Source of the DNA: JAOUEA01 sp963790335
GTDB taxonomy: Bacteria > Actinomycetota > UBA4738 > HRBIN12
Direction of reading: 5' to 3'
Length of the DNA stretch: 64,000 bases
Assembly (NCBI GenBank): GCA_963790335.1
Contig: CAWBOB010000001.1
Span: forward strand, 248,001 to 312,000
The notes below the pieces were generated by a model that was not told where the DNA came from, did no database searches, and saw nothing but the letters and a program-made list of their open reading frames with translations. The position numbers were made by a program, and so were the translations under genes. Each line of letters opens with the position of its first letter. The stretch's first letter is position 1. This document shows, piece by piece, positions 26,775 through 35,396 of the stretch.

Positions 26775-27569
26775 GGGACCGCGACGCCCTCACGTGCCGA
26801 GCGACGGTCGGCGGCGGCAGCGGTGAACGCCCGCCAGATGCCGAGCATGCGGTCGTCGCGCTGCCATTCTTCGTGCAGCTCCCACTGCACGCCGAGCACG
26901 AACGCGGCGGCCTCGGGCATCTCCACCGCCTCGACGGTGCCGTGGGGCGCGAAGGCCGTCGCGACCAGCCCCCGACCGACACGGTCGATCGCCTGGTGGT
27001 GGTAGCTGTCGACGTCGTAGCGCTCCCCCAGGTGCCCGGCCAACAACGATCCTGGGGCGAGGTCGACCGGATGGGTCGGGTGCGGGGAGGGCTCCTGCCC
27101 GGCGAGGGTGGCCGCGACGAGGGCCCTCCACTCCGTCCACTTGGCGCCCGGGATGGTCGGCCCCGCCCTCGGGGAACTCGTCGAGGTCGCCGAAGAGCGT
27201 GCCGCCGAACGCGACGTTGAGGATCTGGCACCCCCGGCAGATGCCGAGCAGCGGCACGCCGGCCTCGACGGCGAGCCTCGCGTAGTCCAGCTCGATCTCG
27301 TCGAGCTTCCAGGCTGGCTCGAGCTGCTTCGGATGCGGCTCATCCCGTCCGTAGCGCCAGGGCTCGATGTCGCGCCCGCCCGCGAGCACCAGGCCGTCGG
27401 CTCGCGAGATCGCCTCACGTCGGTCGGCGGGCTCGTCAAGGTACGGGAGCAGCACGGGGAAGGCGCCCGCCGCGAGCACCGGACGCGGATATCCGACCCC
27501 GTAGTAGTCGCCGTAGTCGGCGAGGCCCTCGGAGATCATGACGAGCGGACGCGCCCCGCCGGCCGTCAT
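26771..27569 (-). CDS. Gamma-glutamyl hydrolase-like class I amidotransferase (PuuD family), frameshifted
   Basis: A Peptidase_C26/PuuD-type protein. GYPRPVLAAGAFPVLLP and DGLVLAGGRDIEPWRYG are the family start, GVPLLGICRGCQILN holds the nucleophile Cys, and YHHQAIDRVG is the conserved substrate loop. The end reads LGVQWELHEEW, where the family norm is GVQWHPE, so the catalytic His appears replaced by Glu with a His two places on. PuuD cleaves gamma-glutamyl bonds, which suits a pathway built on gamma-glutamyl amides. The frame changes near 27155-27180; one base is in excess. ATG 27569 overlaps the previous stop. Whether it is still active is uncertain. Confidence 0.78.
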
Positions 27570-28281
27570 ACCCGCGCGCCCACCGTCGTGTCGAGCCACG
27601 TCTCGAACATGCGGCGGCCGTGATCGCGCATCTCCTCGGCGTCGCGCGCCGACCTCGGCGAGCAGCCCCGGCAGCGCGCCCGGCCCGAGCACCCTGTCGG
27701 CATAGGCGCCGTACTCAGGGACCCGAGCCCATTCCTCGGCCATGGCCGGCGAGACCTCCAGGTGGAACTGCACCCCGTACGCGTCGCGGAAGCGGAACGC
27801 CTGGTTCGGGTACTCGGACGAGCTCGCGAGCAGCGTCGCCCCCTCGGGAAGGTCGAACGTGTCGCCGTGCCACTGCAGCGTGAGCACCTCGGCCGGCAAC
27901 GACCCCGGTCACGGGGTCGGCGCGTCCCTCGTCGGTGAGCGCGACCGGCAGGAGGCCGACCTCGGGGGCGGAGCCCGGGTAGACGCGAGCGCCCAGCGCG
28001 GCTGCCAGCAGCTGCACGCCGAGGCACGCGCCCCAATACGGCGTACCGGCGCGCACCGCGTCGCCGATCACGCGCTTCTCCTCGACGAGCCACGGGTGCT
28101 CGGTCTCGTCGTTCACGCTCATCGGCCCACCCATCGCGACGATCGCGTCGAACCGTCGCTCCGGCAGCTCCTCGCCCTCGTCGAGCTCGACCCTGGTGAT
28201 GAGGGCGCCACGCTCGCGAAGCACGTCTTCGTACACCCCTGGGGGCTCGCACGCGATGTGCTGCAGGACCAGGACGTCCAC
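27566..28281 (-). CDS. Class I glutamine amidotransferase-like protein (GuaA-type GATase), with two frame changes
   Basis: A triad amidotransferase domain protein of about 237 residues. IVAMGGPMSVNDE is the oxyanion region, GACLGVQLLAAALG has the nucleophile Cys, and YGVQFHLEVS gives the catalytic His and Glu. It stands alone without a synthetase partner domain, like the stand-alone GATases that hydrolyse gamma-glutamyl amides or glutamine. Frame changes fall near 27900 and 27650; the sequence reads smoothly across both if one base is removed at each (716 nt, two in excess). It lies six bases after the 144-residue gene and overlaps the PuuD-like gene by ATGA. Confidence 0.78.
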
Positions 28282-28287
28282 GATGCG

Positions 28288-28722
28288 TCAGTGCCCCGCC
28301 GGCTTCTCCCAGCCCTCGAGCACCGGCGGGTGGTAATCGGTGCCCACCGTCGGTGAGCCCTCGACCCAGGACCCGAGCTCGGGCTGCGGGAACTTCGTGT
28401 GGCTCGCCTTCAGCGAGATGCCGTAGGAATTGCCGTCGACGAGGTGCTTCATCAGGAGCTTCCGCGCGATCTCGTCGCCACGGCCCTCGGGGATCGGGAA
28501 GTAGATCTTGAGGAACGAGTTGGAGTACCGGTCGAACACGGCCGGCACGCCGTCTTCCTCGAGCAGGGTGATGTCCTCCAGCCAGTTGAGATCCTCGCCC
28601 GGCGTGAGCGCGTCGAGGTCGACGTCGTCGAGCAGCGAGATGTCTTCCTGGTACGGGAAGCGGTGCCCCGCCAGCTCCTCGGCGTCGATGCCGATCTTCG
28701 TGCTCAGGTGCGGTTCGGTCAT
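28288..28722 (-). CDS. Uncharacterised 144-residue protein inside the mgs operon
   Basis: I do not recognise this protein. It is soluble and acidic. The first half has two similar phrases, EDISLLDDVDLDALTPGEDL and LEDITLLEEDGVP, which look like an internal repeat; the second half has a mixed fold with FDRYSNSFLKIYFPIPEGRGDEIARKLLMKHLVDG and ends in WVEGSPTVGTDYHPPVLEGW. No metal, nucleotide or flavin motif is visible. It is 19 bases after the FMN subunit of the second MgsABC set and 6 bases before the GATase gene, so it is almost surely co-expressed with them and may be a fourth synthase subunit or an adaptor. That is an inference. Confidence 0.75.
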   Translation of the reverse strand: MTEPHLSTKIGIDAEELAGHRFPYQEDISLLDDVDLDALTPGEDLNWLEDITLLEEDGVPAVFDRYSNSFLKIYFPIPEGRGDEIARKLLMKHLVDGNSYGISLKASHTKFPQPELGSWVEGSPTVGTDYHPPVLEGWEKPAGH

Positions 28723-28741
28723 CGTCGCTCCTCCCGATCCG

Positions 28742-30157
28742 TCACGCGGTTGGCATCTGACCGGTGTCGGCCAGGTACTTCGCCATCATCGTCTTGATCT
28801 CGTCGAGCGTGTGCTGCTCGGTGACACCCGGGATGTAATCGGTGCCCGCGAGCGGCACCTTGGCCATCGCCGACGCCTCGACCGTGAGCGCGCAGAGATC
28901 CTCGGGTTCGAGCGAGTGCACATCGGTCTTGCCGCACGCCCGGGCGAGCATCTGCAGCTCCATCGTCATCGCCGTGAGGAAGTTGTAGACGCGCGTCGCG
29001 GCCGAGTCGACCTCGAGCCGCTTGCGCAGCTCGGGATCCTGCGTGGTGATACCCACCGGGCAGCGGCCGGTGTGGCAGTGGTAGCACTGGCCGGCCGGCA
29101 CGCCGACCGTGCCCTCGTAGTCGGTGACCCCCGGGATCTCCTTGTTGCAGTTGAGCGCCATGAGCGCCGAGTGTCCGATCGCGACCGCCTTCGCGCCCAG
29201 CGCGAGGCACTTGGCGACGTCACCGCCGTTGCGGATGCCGCCGGCCACGATCAGGTCGATCTCGTCGGCGAGCCCCACGTCTTCGAGCGCCCGCCGGGCC
29301 TCGGGGATCGCTGCCATCAGCGGGATGCCGGTCTCCTCGGTCGCGAGGTGCGGTCCGGCGCCGGTGGAACCCTCGGCGCCGTCGAGGTAGATCGTGTCGG
29401 GCCCGCACTTGGCCGCCATGCGCACGTCGTCGTAGACGCGGGCGGCGCCGAGCTTCAGCTGGATCGGCACCGAGTAGTCGGTGGCCTCGCGGATCTCCTG
29501 GATCTTGAGGGAGAGGTCGTCGGGTCCGAGCCAGTCGGGATGGCGCGCCGGCGAGCGCTGGTCGATGCCTGCGGGCAGCGAGCGCATCTCGGCGACCTGC
29601 TCGGTGACCTTCTGGCCCATGAGGTGACCGCCGAGCCCGACCTTGCAGCCCTGGCCGATGAAGAACTCGATGCCGTCGGCGAGCATCAGGTGGTGCGGGT
29701 TGAACCCGTACCGGCTCTGGATCACCTGGTAGAACCACTTGGTCGACAGGTCGCGCTCGGGCGGGATCATGCCGCCTTCCCCCGAACAGGTCGCGGTGCC
29801 GGCCATCGACGCGCCCTTGGCGAGCGCCATCTTGGCTTCGAGCGACAGCGCGCCGAACGACATGCCCGTGATGTAGATCGGGATGTCGAGCTCGATCGGG
29901 TTCTTCGCGAACCGCGCACCGAGCACCGTCTTCGTCTCGCACTTCTCGCGGTAGCCCTCGATCACGAACCGCGTCAGCGTGCCGGGCATGAACATGAGCT
30001 GATCCCAGTGCGGGATCGGCTTGAACATCGAGAACCCGCGCATGCGGTAGCGGCCGAGCTCGGCCTTCACGTGGATGTCGTTGATGACGTTCTCGGTGAA
30101 GATCGGGCTCCGCCCGAGCACGTCGGTCTTCGAGGAAACGTCGCTGCCCTCAGCCAT
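28742..30157 (-). CDS. mgsC/glxD-like: N-methylglutamate synthase subunit C-like, second copy (FMN-binding)
   Basis: A 471-residue FMN-binding glutamate-synthase-type protein, second copy in the window. IYITGMSFGALSLEAKMALAKGA, TCSGEGGM, GQGCKVGLGG, IVAGGIRNGGDVAKCLALGA and the iron-sulfur site CYHCHTGRCPVG are all present. It differs from the 10515-11936 copy in the active-site region (TATCSGEGG against STTTGDGG; DQLMFMPGTLTR against DDLTFVPCTLSR), so the two probably do not serve the same substrate. ATG 30157 is nine bases after the GXGXG stop. Confidence 0.88.
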   Translation of the reverse strand: MAEGSDVSSKTDVLGRSPIFTENVINDIHVKAELGRYRMRGFSMFKPIPHWDQLMFMPGTLTRFVIEGYREKCETKTVLGARFAKNPIELDIPIYITGMSFGALSLEAKMALAKGASMAGTATCSGEGGMIPPERDLSTKWFYQVIQSRYGFNPHHLMLADGIEFFIGQGCKVGLGGHLMGQKVTEQVAEMRSLPAGIDQRSPARHPDWLGPDDLSLKIQEIREATDYSVPIQLKLGAARVYDDVRMAAKCGPDTIYLDGAEGSTGAGPHLATEETGIPLMAAIPEARRALEDVGLADEIDLIVAGGIRNGGDVAKCLALGAKAVAIGHSALMALNCNKEIPGVTDYEGTVGVPAGQCYHCHTGRCPVGITTQDPELRKRLEVDSAATRVYNFLTAMTMELQMLARACGKTDVHSLEPEDLCALTVEASAMAKVPLAGTDYIPGVTEQHTLDEIKTMMAKYLADTGQMPTA

Positions 30158-30166
30158 GTCGCCTCC

Positions 30167-30968
30167 TCAGTGGATCACGAGCTTCTTCTCGGAAGGCTCG
30201 AGGTTGTCGTAGTTGTAGAGCACCTTGCCGCAGACGTACTTGCGGAAGCCGTCGGGCCTGTCGAGCCCGTAGATGCCGAACTTGCGATCGATCATCTCGT
30301 CGTCGGTGTCGGTCATCTCGGCCTCGACGCAGTCGATGCCGAGTGACTTCACCGTGCCGCCGACGTAGATCTCGCCGTCGTACATCGAGTCGCCGAGCCC
30401 GGGACCGACGTCACCGCAGATGATCTGCCGCCCGCGCTGCATCATGAACGCGGTCATCGTGCCGGCGTCGCCGCCCACGATGATCGTGCCGCCCTTCTGA
30501 TCGATGCCGGTGCGGGCGCCCACGCTTCCCTTGACGACCAGGTCGCCGCCACGGATCGCGGCGCCGGCGAGCGAGCCGGCGACCTTCTCGATCACGACCA
30601 CGCCCGACATCATGTTCTCGGCCACCGACCAGCCGACGCGGCCGGTGATGTGCACCTCGGGACCGTCGATGAGCCCCACCCCGAAGTAACCGAGGCTCCC
30701 CTCGAAGGTGATCGCGGCACCGCTGCAGGATGCCGACGCCGATGGAGTGCTTGGCACCGGGGTTCTGCACCGTGACGTCGTGGACGCCCTCCTCGTAGAT
30801 CAGGCGTCGCAGCTCCAGGTTGATCTGCCGCGTCGAGAGGTCGGCCGCGTCGAAGCTCGCCGTGCCGTCGTCGTCGATCCGCGCGGTGCGAGGCGCCTCG
30901 GCGTCGGGCTCGGCCAGGCCCCTCGCGTCGTAGGTGATCCGGCGTGAGCCGGTGGCTACCTGCTCCAT
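30167..30968 (-). CDS. mgsB/glxC-like: N-methylglutamate synthase subunit B-like, second copy (GXGXG), frameshifted
   Basis: A GXGXG beta-helix protein of about 266 residues after correction. The N-terminal part (MEQVATGSRRITYDARG ... VTVQNPGAKHSIGVGIL) is in one frame and the beta-helix (GAAITFEGSLGYFGVGL onward) in the next; the change is near 30718-30725, where dropping one base gives GILQGAAITFEG. Repeats such as VGWSVAENMMSG, GAAIRGGDLVVKG and GDAGTMTAFMMQRG carry the Gly-x-Gly turns. The N-terminal extension is longer than in the first copy. ATG 30968 overlaps the GATase stop by 13 bases, the same arrangement as in the first mgs set. Confidence 0.82.
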
Positions 30969-31885
30969 ACCAACACCTGCCCCTCGTAGGGATCGGACGT
31001 GTCGATCTCGCGGTCGAGCACCGCCCGGATCGCGATCTCCTCGCTCGCCATGGCCACCAGGTCGTCGGACTCGAAGAGCACGAGAGGCTTGGCTGCCATC
31101 TCGTCCTTCGCGACGCCGAGCGAGTCGTTGGTCACCGCCATGTAGGTGAAGACCCCGTCGAGCTCGTCGAGGCTGCGCTTCATGGCGTCCTCGAGCGTGT
31201 CGCCGTCGGCCATACGCTCGGCGAGGTAGACCGCGATGATCTCGGAGTCGCACTCCGACTGGAACCGGTGGCCCGATGCTTCGAGGCGACGCTTCCACTG
31301 GAAGTAGTTCGTGAGCTGGCCGTTGTGCACGACGGCGACGTCGGAGAACGGATAGGCCCAGTAAGGGTGCGCGCCCGAGATGTCGACGTCGGACTCGGTC
31401 GCCATGCGCACGTGCCCGATGGCGTGCGTGCCCCGGAACGATCCGAGGTCGTACATGTCGGAGACCTCCTGGGCGTCGCCGAGGTCCTTCACGATCTCGA
31501 GCGAATGACCGAGCGAGAGCACCTCGCAGCCGGGCACATCCTCGAGGTAGTCGGCGAGCGCCTTGAGATCGCCCTCGTAGCGCACGACCGCGCGGTAGGC
31601 GTACTCGGTCTCGGACTCCACACGGTCGACATGGGCCCCGATCTTGCCGAGCCGGGATTCGACCTCGTTGCGATGCCGCTCGAGCCGCTCCTTGAAGTCG
31701 AAGTCCCTGGGATCGTTGGCGTCGGCGAGCTTGAACCGGATCACGACGAGATCGCTCGGGGGGCCGAACAGCGCGTATCCGGTCGAGTCGGGGCCCCGAT
31801 GCTTCATCGACTGGAGCATGCTCGCCATCTCCGAGCCCACGTCGGACTCGGCGTCTCGATGGATGATGCCTGCGATACCGCACAT
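30956..31885 (-). CDS. mgsA/glxB-like: N-methylglutamate synthase subunit A-like, second copy (class II GATase)
   Basis: A 309-residue Ntn amidotransferase with MCGIAGIIH at the start, giving catalytic Cys2. KHRGPDSTGYALFG, HVRMATESDVDISGAHPYW and VVHNGQLTNYFQWKRR are the conserved substrate loops. The 30-residue insert around DFKERLERHRNEVESRLGKIG is absent from the first copy. By analogy with MgsA it would release the alkylamine from a gamma-glutamyl alkylamide made by the ligase gene 51 bases upstream. Co-occurrence with that ligase is the main support for the pathway assignment. Confidence 0.88.
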   Translation of the reverse strand: MCGIAGIIHRDAESDVGSEMASMLQSMKHRGPDSTGYALFGPPSDLVVIRFKLADANDPRDFDFKERLERHRNEVESRLGKIGAHVDRVESETEYAYRAVVRYEGDLKALADYLEDVPGCEVLSLGHSLEIVKDLGDAQEVSDMYDLGSFRGTHAIGHVRMATESDVDISGAHPYWAYPFSDVAVVHNGQLTNYFQWKRRLEASGHRFQSECDSEIIAVYLAERMADGDTLEDAMKRSLDELDGVFTYMAVTNDSLGVAKDEMAAKPLVLFESDDLVAMASEEIAIRAVLDREIDTSDPYEGQVLVWSR

Positions 31886-31936
31886 GTGGGAAGCCGGCTC
31901 CTTTCGCTCTCGTGTGGTCGCGCTCGTTCCCGCCGC

Positions 31937-33335
31937 CTACGGCAGGATGTCCAGGTACTCCTCCACGTCCCAGTCGGAGACGGTTGCGAGGAAACGCTCC
32001 CACTCGTCGCGCTTGTAGTGCATGAACACGCGCGCCATGTCGCCCGGCAGCGCGCCCATGATGACGTCGTCGGCCTCGAGAGCGTCGAGGGCCTCCCCCA
32101 GGCTCGTCGGGATCCGAGCGACGTCCTTGCCACCCGCGATCGCCTCGTAGATGTTGCGCTCCTCGGGCGCACCCGGGTCGATCTTGTTCTCGATGCCGTC
32201 CTGCATCGCGAGCAGCAGGCCCGCGAACGACAGGTAGGGGTTCACCGGCCGAGTCGACCGAGCGGTACTCGAACCGTCCCGGCGCCGAGATCCGCAACCC
32301 CGTGGTGCGGTTCTGGAAGCCCCAGTCCGCGAAGATCGGCGCCCAGAACCCGGCGTCCCACAGACGCCGGTAGGAGTTCACGGTCGGTGAGGACAGGCAG
32401 GTGAGCGCCCGCAGGTGCTTGATGATGCCGCCGATCGCCCACAGGCCGATCTGGCCGGGCATCTGCGGATCGTCGCCCTCGGGCATGAACTTGTTCTCGT
32501 CGCCTTCCCAGAGCGAGATGTTGTGGTGGCAGCCGTTGGCCGAGACGCCCATGAAGGGCTTCGGCATGAAGCATGCGAAGGCGCCGAGCTCCCGGCCGAC
32601 CTGACGGCAGATCTGGCGGTAGGTGGTGAGCCGGTCCGCGGTCTTGTCGGCGTGGTCGAACATGAAATTCAGCTCGAGCTGCCCGGGAGCGTCTTCATGG
32701 TCGCCCTGGATCATGTCGAGATCCATCGCCCGGCCGTACTCCATGACCTTGTGGATCAGGGGCTGCAGCTCCGAGAACTGGTCGATGTGGTAGCAGTACG
32801 GCTTCGTCTTACCCTCGACGGTCGGCTTGCCGTCGGCGTCGACCTTCAGCCACATCATCTCCGGTTCCGTGCCGGCCCGCAGGTGCAGTCCCGTGTCCTC
32901 GGTGAACTTCGCGTGGATGCGCTTGAGGTTGCCGCGACAGTCCGAGGTGAGGAACGCGCCGCCCTTCACCTCTTCCTCGCGCCCCCGGAACAGTGTGCAC
33001 CACACGCGGGCGGTCTTCGGATCCCACGGCAGCACGTTGAAGGTCTCGGGTTCTGGCAGTCCCACGAGCTCTCGAGCCTCGGGTCCGTAGCCGATGTAGT
33101 TGCCGTGACGGTCGGTGAACAGGTTCGCGGTGGAGCCGTACACGAGCTGGAAGCCGGTGCCGGCGATGCGCTCCCAGTGGGCGGCGGGGATGCCCTTGCC
33201 CATGATGCGCCCGGTGACCGAGACGAACTGGTAGTACATGTACTCCACGCCTCGCTCGGCGATCTGCCGGTTCACGGCCTCGACCGCTTCGGCTCGCCCC
33301 GACTGCGACAGGAACGTCTCGAGATCGGTGGTCAA
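31937..33335 (-). CDS. gmaS/glnT-like: Glutamine synthetase-like gamma-glutamylamide ligase (GMAS/GlnT type), frameshifted
   Basis: A glutamine-synthetase fold of about 465 residues. LRAGTEPEMMW and GDHEDAPGQLELNF give metal-binding Glu residues, GCHHNISLW the catalytic-site His region, and SSPTVNSYRRLW and FEYRSVDSAVNPYLS the nucleotide/glutamate site. The frame changes near 32246 (one G in GGCCGGTG to remove). The start is a TTG at 33335 with GAGGGGG eight bases before it; no ATG lies nearer. Enzymes of this group join glutamate to methylamine, other alkylamines or ammonia using ATP. It is the first of ten genes and lies next to MgsABC, so gamma-glutamylmethylamide synthetase is likely. Substrate is unproven. 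Confidence 0.85.
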
Positions 33336-33527
33336 CGGTTCCCCCTCGTGTCCGGCTGCACCGTGACGCTGCGGCGCTGCATCGTCGATGCAGCGTAGCG
33401 CGCACGGGTTGTTGCGACCCGCTCCCACCGGCACGTACTTGGAGGGGTGGGTATGTACGAACGTTCCATATCCTGGGCCGCTGGGATTGACGGACCTACC
33501 CGCGAGGCGTAGCGTCGCGCCGCGCAT
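33336..33527. promoter_or_regulatory. Divergent intergenic region of the two GMAS-containing units
   Basis: 192 bases separate the TTG start of the ten-gene operon (leftward) from the regulator gene (rightward), so promoters for both must lie here or nearby. The only symmetric element I see is the 8-bp palindrome GAACGTTC at 33459-33466, within a relatively AT-rich stretch. It is a candidate operator for the adjacent GAF-PucR regulator, but one short palindrome is weak evidence. Confidence 0.4.
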
Positions 33528-35396
33528 ATGGGCACGGAACACACCTCGCTTCCGACACCGCGAACGAGACGGAGCACCTCCGCCGTCGCTGAACGCGCGG
33601 TCGGTGAGGTGCCCTCGCTCACCCCGCTCCCGAGGCTCACCGACGAGCGGGCCTATCTCTACGGCATCATCCGCACGATCGGGTCGGGTCCCGATCTACG
33701 TTCGATGCTCTCGGGTGTGGTGCGGCTCACCACCGAAGCCACGCAGTGCCACGCCTGCCTGATCTGGTTCCTCGAAGGCGACCGTCTCGTGCTGCGTGCC
33801 TCGTCGGCGCCGTACGCGCCGCTCGCCGGCGAGATCGAGATGGGCCTCGACGAGGGGCTCGTCGGGTGGGTCGCGCGGTCGCGCCGTTCGGCGGTGATCG
33901 AGGAGAACGCGCTCGCGGATCCCCGCGTGAAGTACTTCCCGGAACTCGATGAGGAGCATTTCCAGTCGCTCGTATCGGTGCCCATGTTCGATCGCGACGG
34001 CGACGTCATGGGAGTCATCTCCCTGCACGCGGAGGCGCCTCACGAGTTCGCGCGCGACGACCTCGAGTTCCTCGAGCACACGGCGTCGCTCATCGCCGGA
34101 GCGGTCGAGAACGCGCGGCTGTACGAGCAGAGCGCTGCGCGGGTGGACCTGCTCACCGAGCTGTCACGTCTGTCGCGGCGCATCTCGGCGGCGAGCGAGC
34201 TCGACGAGGTGCTCTCCGTCGTCGGCCGCGGCACCCGGGAGCTGCTCTCGGCCTCGTCGTGCGAGCTCTTCCTCAGCGATGGTGAGGGCGAACTCGAGCT
34301 CGCCGCCGCCGACCCGCCGCACGCCCGCACGGCGCCCCTCGACACCTCGAAGCTCGGCGCCGTCGTCAGCGACGGGGTCTCGGTCGACACCGAGCGGCTC
34401 GCACGCGCGCTGTGGGGGACGGCGCCGGCTGGAACGGCGTTCTTCGAGCCACTCACGGTGGGTGACGAGCAGCTCGGATGGCTCGCGGTCGTGGTCCCCG
34501 CGCCACCCCCTGGGGCCGCCACGGTCTTGTCGGCGATCGCGGCGCACGCTGCGGTCGCGATCCGTCAGCTCGACCTCGTCGAGCGTCTCCTCGAGAAGAA
34601 CCTCGTCTCGGAGTTCTTCCAGGCGGTGTCGCGGCGCGACGGCGACCCGGCGCGCGTGCACGCCCTCGCCGCGAAGCTGGAGGTCGATCTCGACACCCCA
34701 CACGCCGTGGTCGTCGCCTCGCGATGGGAGGGCTCGCACCCATCGCAGACGGCAGGGAACTGGACCGAGGCCGCGGCACGGGTCGAATCGTCGGTCGCGT
34801 TCCGGCTTCCCGGAGCCTGGTTCGACCGGACCGACCACGCCGTGCGTCTGCTCGTGCCGGCACTCGAAGGCATCGAACAGGTCGAGACGGAGATGGCCGA
34901 GACGCTCGCCGGCTCGACAGGGCTCGAGCTCTCGATCGGCATCTCCGATGTGTGCACCGCCGCCGCCGGATACCCGGCAGCGTTCGACGAGGCGGCGGCG
35001 GCGGCCGAGATCGGCGGGCTCCTGCGCGGCGGACCAGGCACGTCGACCTTCCGCGACCTCGGCGCGTACCGCTACCTGCTGCGCTCGCCCGACCTCGGCC
35101 GCGACGCCGACCGGCGCCGGCTCGACCGTCTCGTCGACTACGACCGGCGCCGGGGTACGACGCTGCTCGGCACGCTCGAGCGCTACCTCGACGAACGCGG
35201 CAACGTCGTCGGCACCGCGAGGGCGCTCTACATCCATCCCAACACGCTCCGCCAGCGCCTGGAGCGCATCGAGCGTGAGACGGGCCTCGACCTCGAGCGC
35301 GACGACTGGCTCTCGCTCGCCATCGCGGTCAAGGTGGTCAGGTTGCAGGAGATGCGACAACGATCGGACGACGGGAGGGGGACGCATGGCAGCTAG
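33528..35396 (+). CDS. GAF domain-containing PucR-type transcriptional regulator
   Basis: A 622-residue regulator. A GAF domain lies at about residues 45-190 (YGIIRTIGSGPDLRSMLSGVVRLT, then SLVSVPMFDRDGDVMGVISLHAEAPHEFARDDLEFLEHTASLIAGAVENARLY), a second weaker GAF-like region at about 210-350, and a CdaR/PucR-type central domain follows. The C-terminus has the PucR helix-turn-helix YLDERGNVVGTARALYIHPNTLRQRLERIERETGLDL. PucR-type proteins activate purine, ethanolamine or amine catabolic genes in response to a ligand. Its stop overlaps the start of the second GMAS-like gene by 11 bases, so regulator and enzyme are translated together. It probably controls both divergent units. Confidence 0.85.
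   Translation: MGTEHTSLPTPRTRRSTSAVAERAVGEVPSLTPLPRLTDERAYLYGIIRTIGSGPDLRSMLSGVVRLTTEATQCHACLIWFLEGDRLVLRASSAPYAPLAGEIEMGLDEGLVGWVARSRRSAVIEENALADPRVKYFPELDEEHFQSLVSVPMFDRDGDVMGVISLHAEAPHEFARDDLEFLEHTASLIAGAVENARLYEQSAARVDLLTELSRLSRRISAASELDEVLSVVGRGTRELLSASSCELFLSDGEGELELAAADPPHARTAPLDTSKLGAVVSDGVSVDTERLARALWGTAPAGTAFFEPLTVGDEQLGWLAVVVPAPPPGAATVLSAIAAHAAVAIRQLDLVERLLEKNLVSEFFQAVSRRDGDPARVHALAAKLEVDLDTPHAVVVASRWEGSHPSQTAGNWTEAAARVESSVAFRLPGAWFDRTDHAVRLLVPALEGIEQVETEMAETLAGSTGLELSIGISDVCTAAAGYPAAFDEAAAAAEIGGLLRGGPGTSTFRDLGAYRYLLRSPDLGRDADRRRLDRLVDYDRRRGTTLLGTLERYLDERGNVVGTARALYIHPNTLRQRLERIERETGLDLERDDWLSLAIAVKVVRLQEMRQRSDDGRGTHGS

Noticed and set aside
30411..33542. Single 1043-codon frame suggesting a ligase-GATase-GXGXG fusion
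   Set aside because: It joins real ends of the ligase and GXGXG genes through an out-of-frame reading of the GATase gene, and exists because of frame changes at 32246 and 30722.
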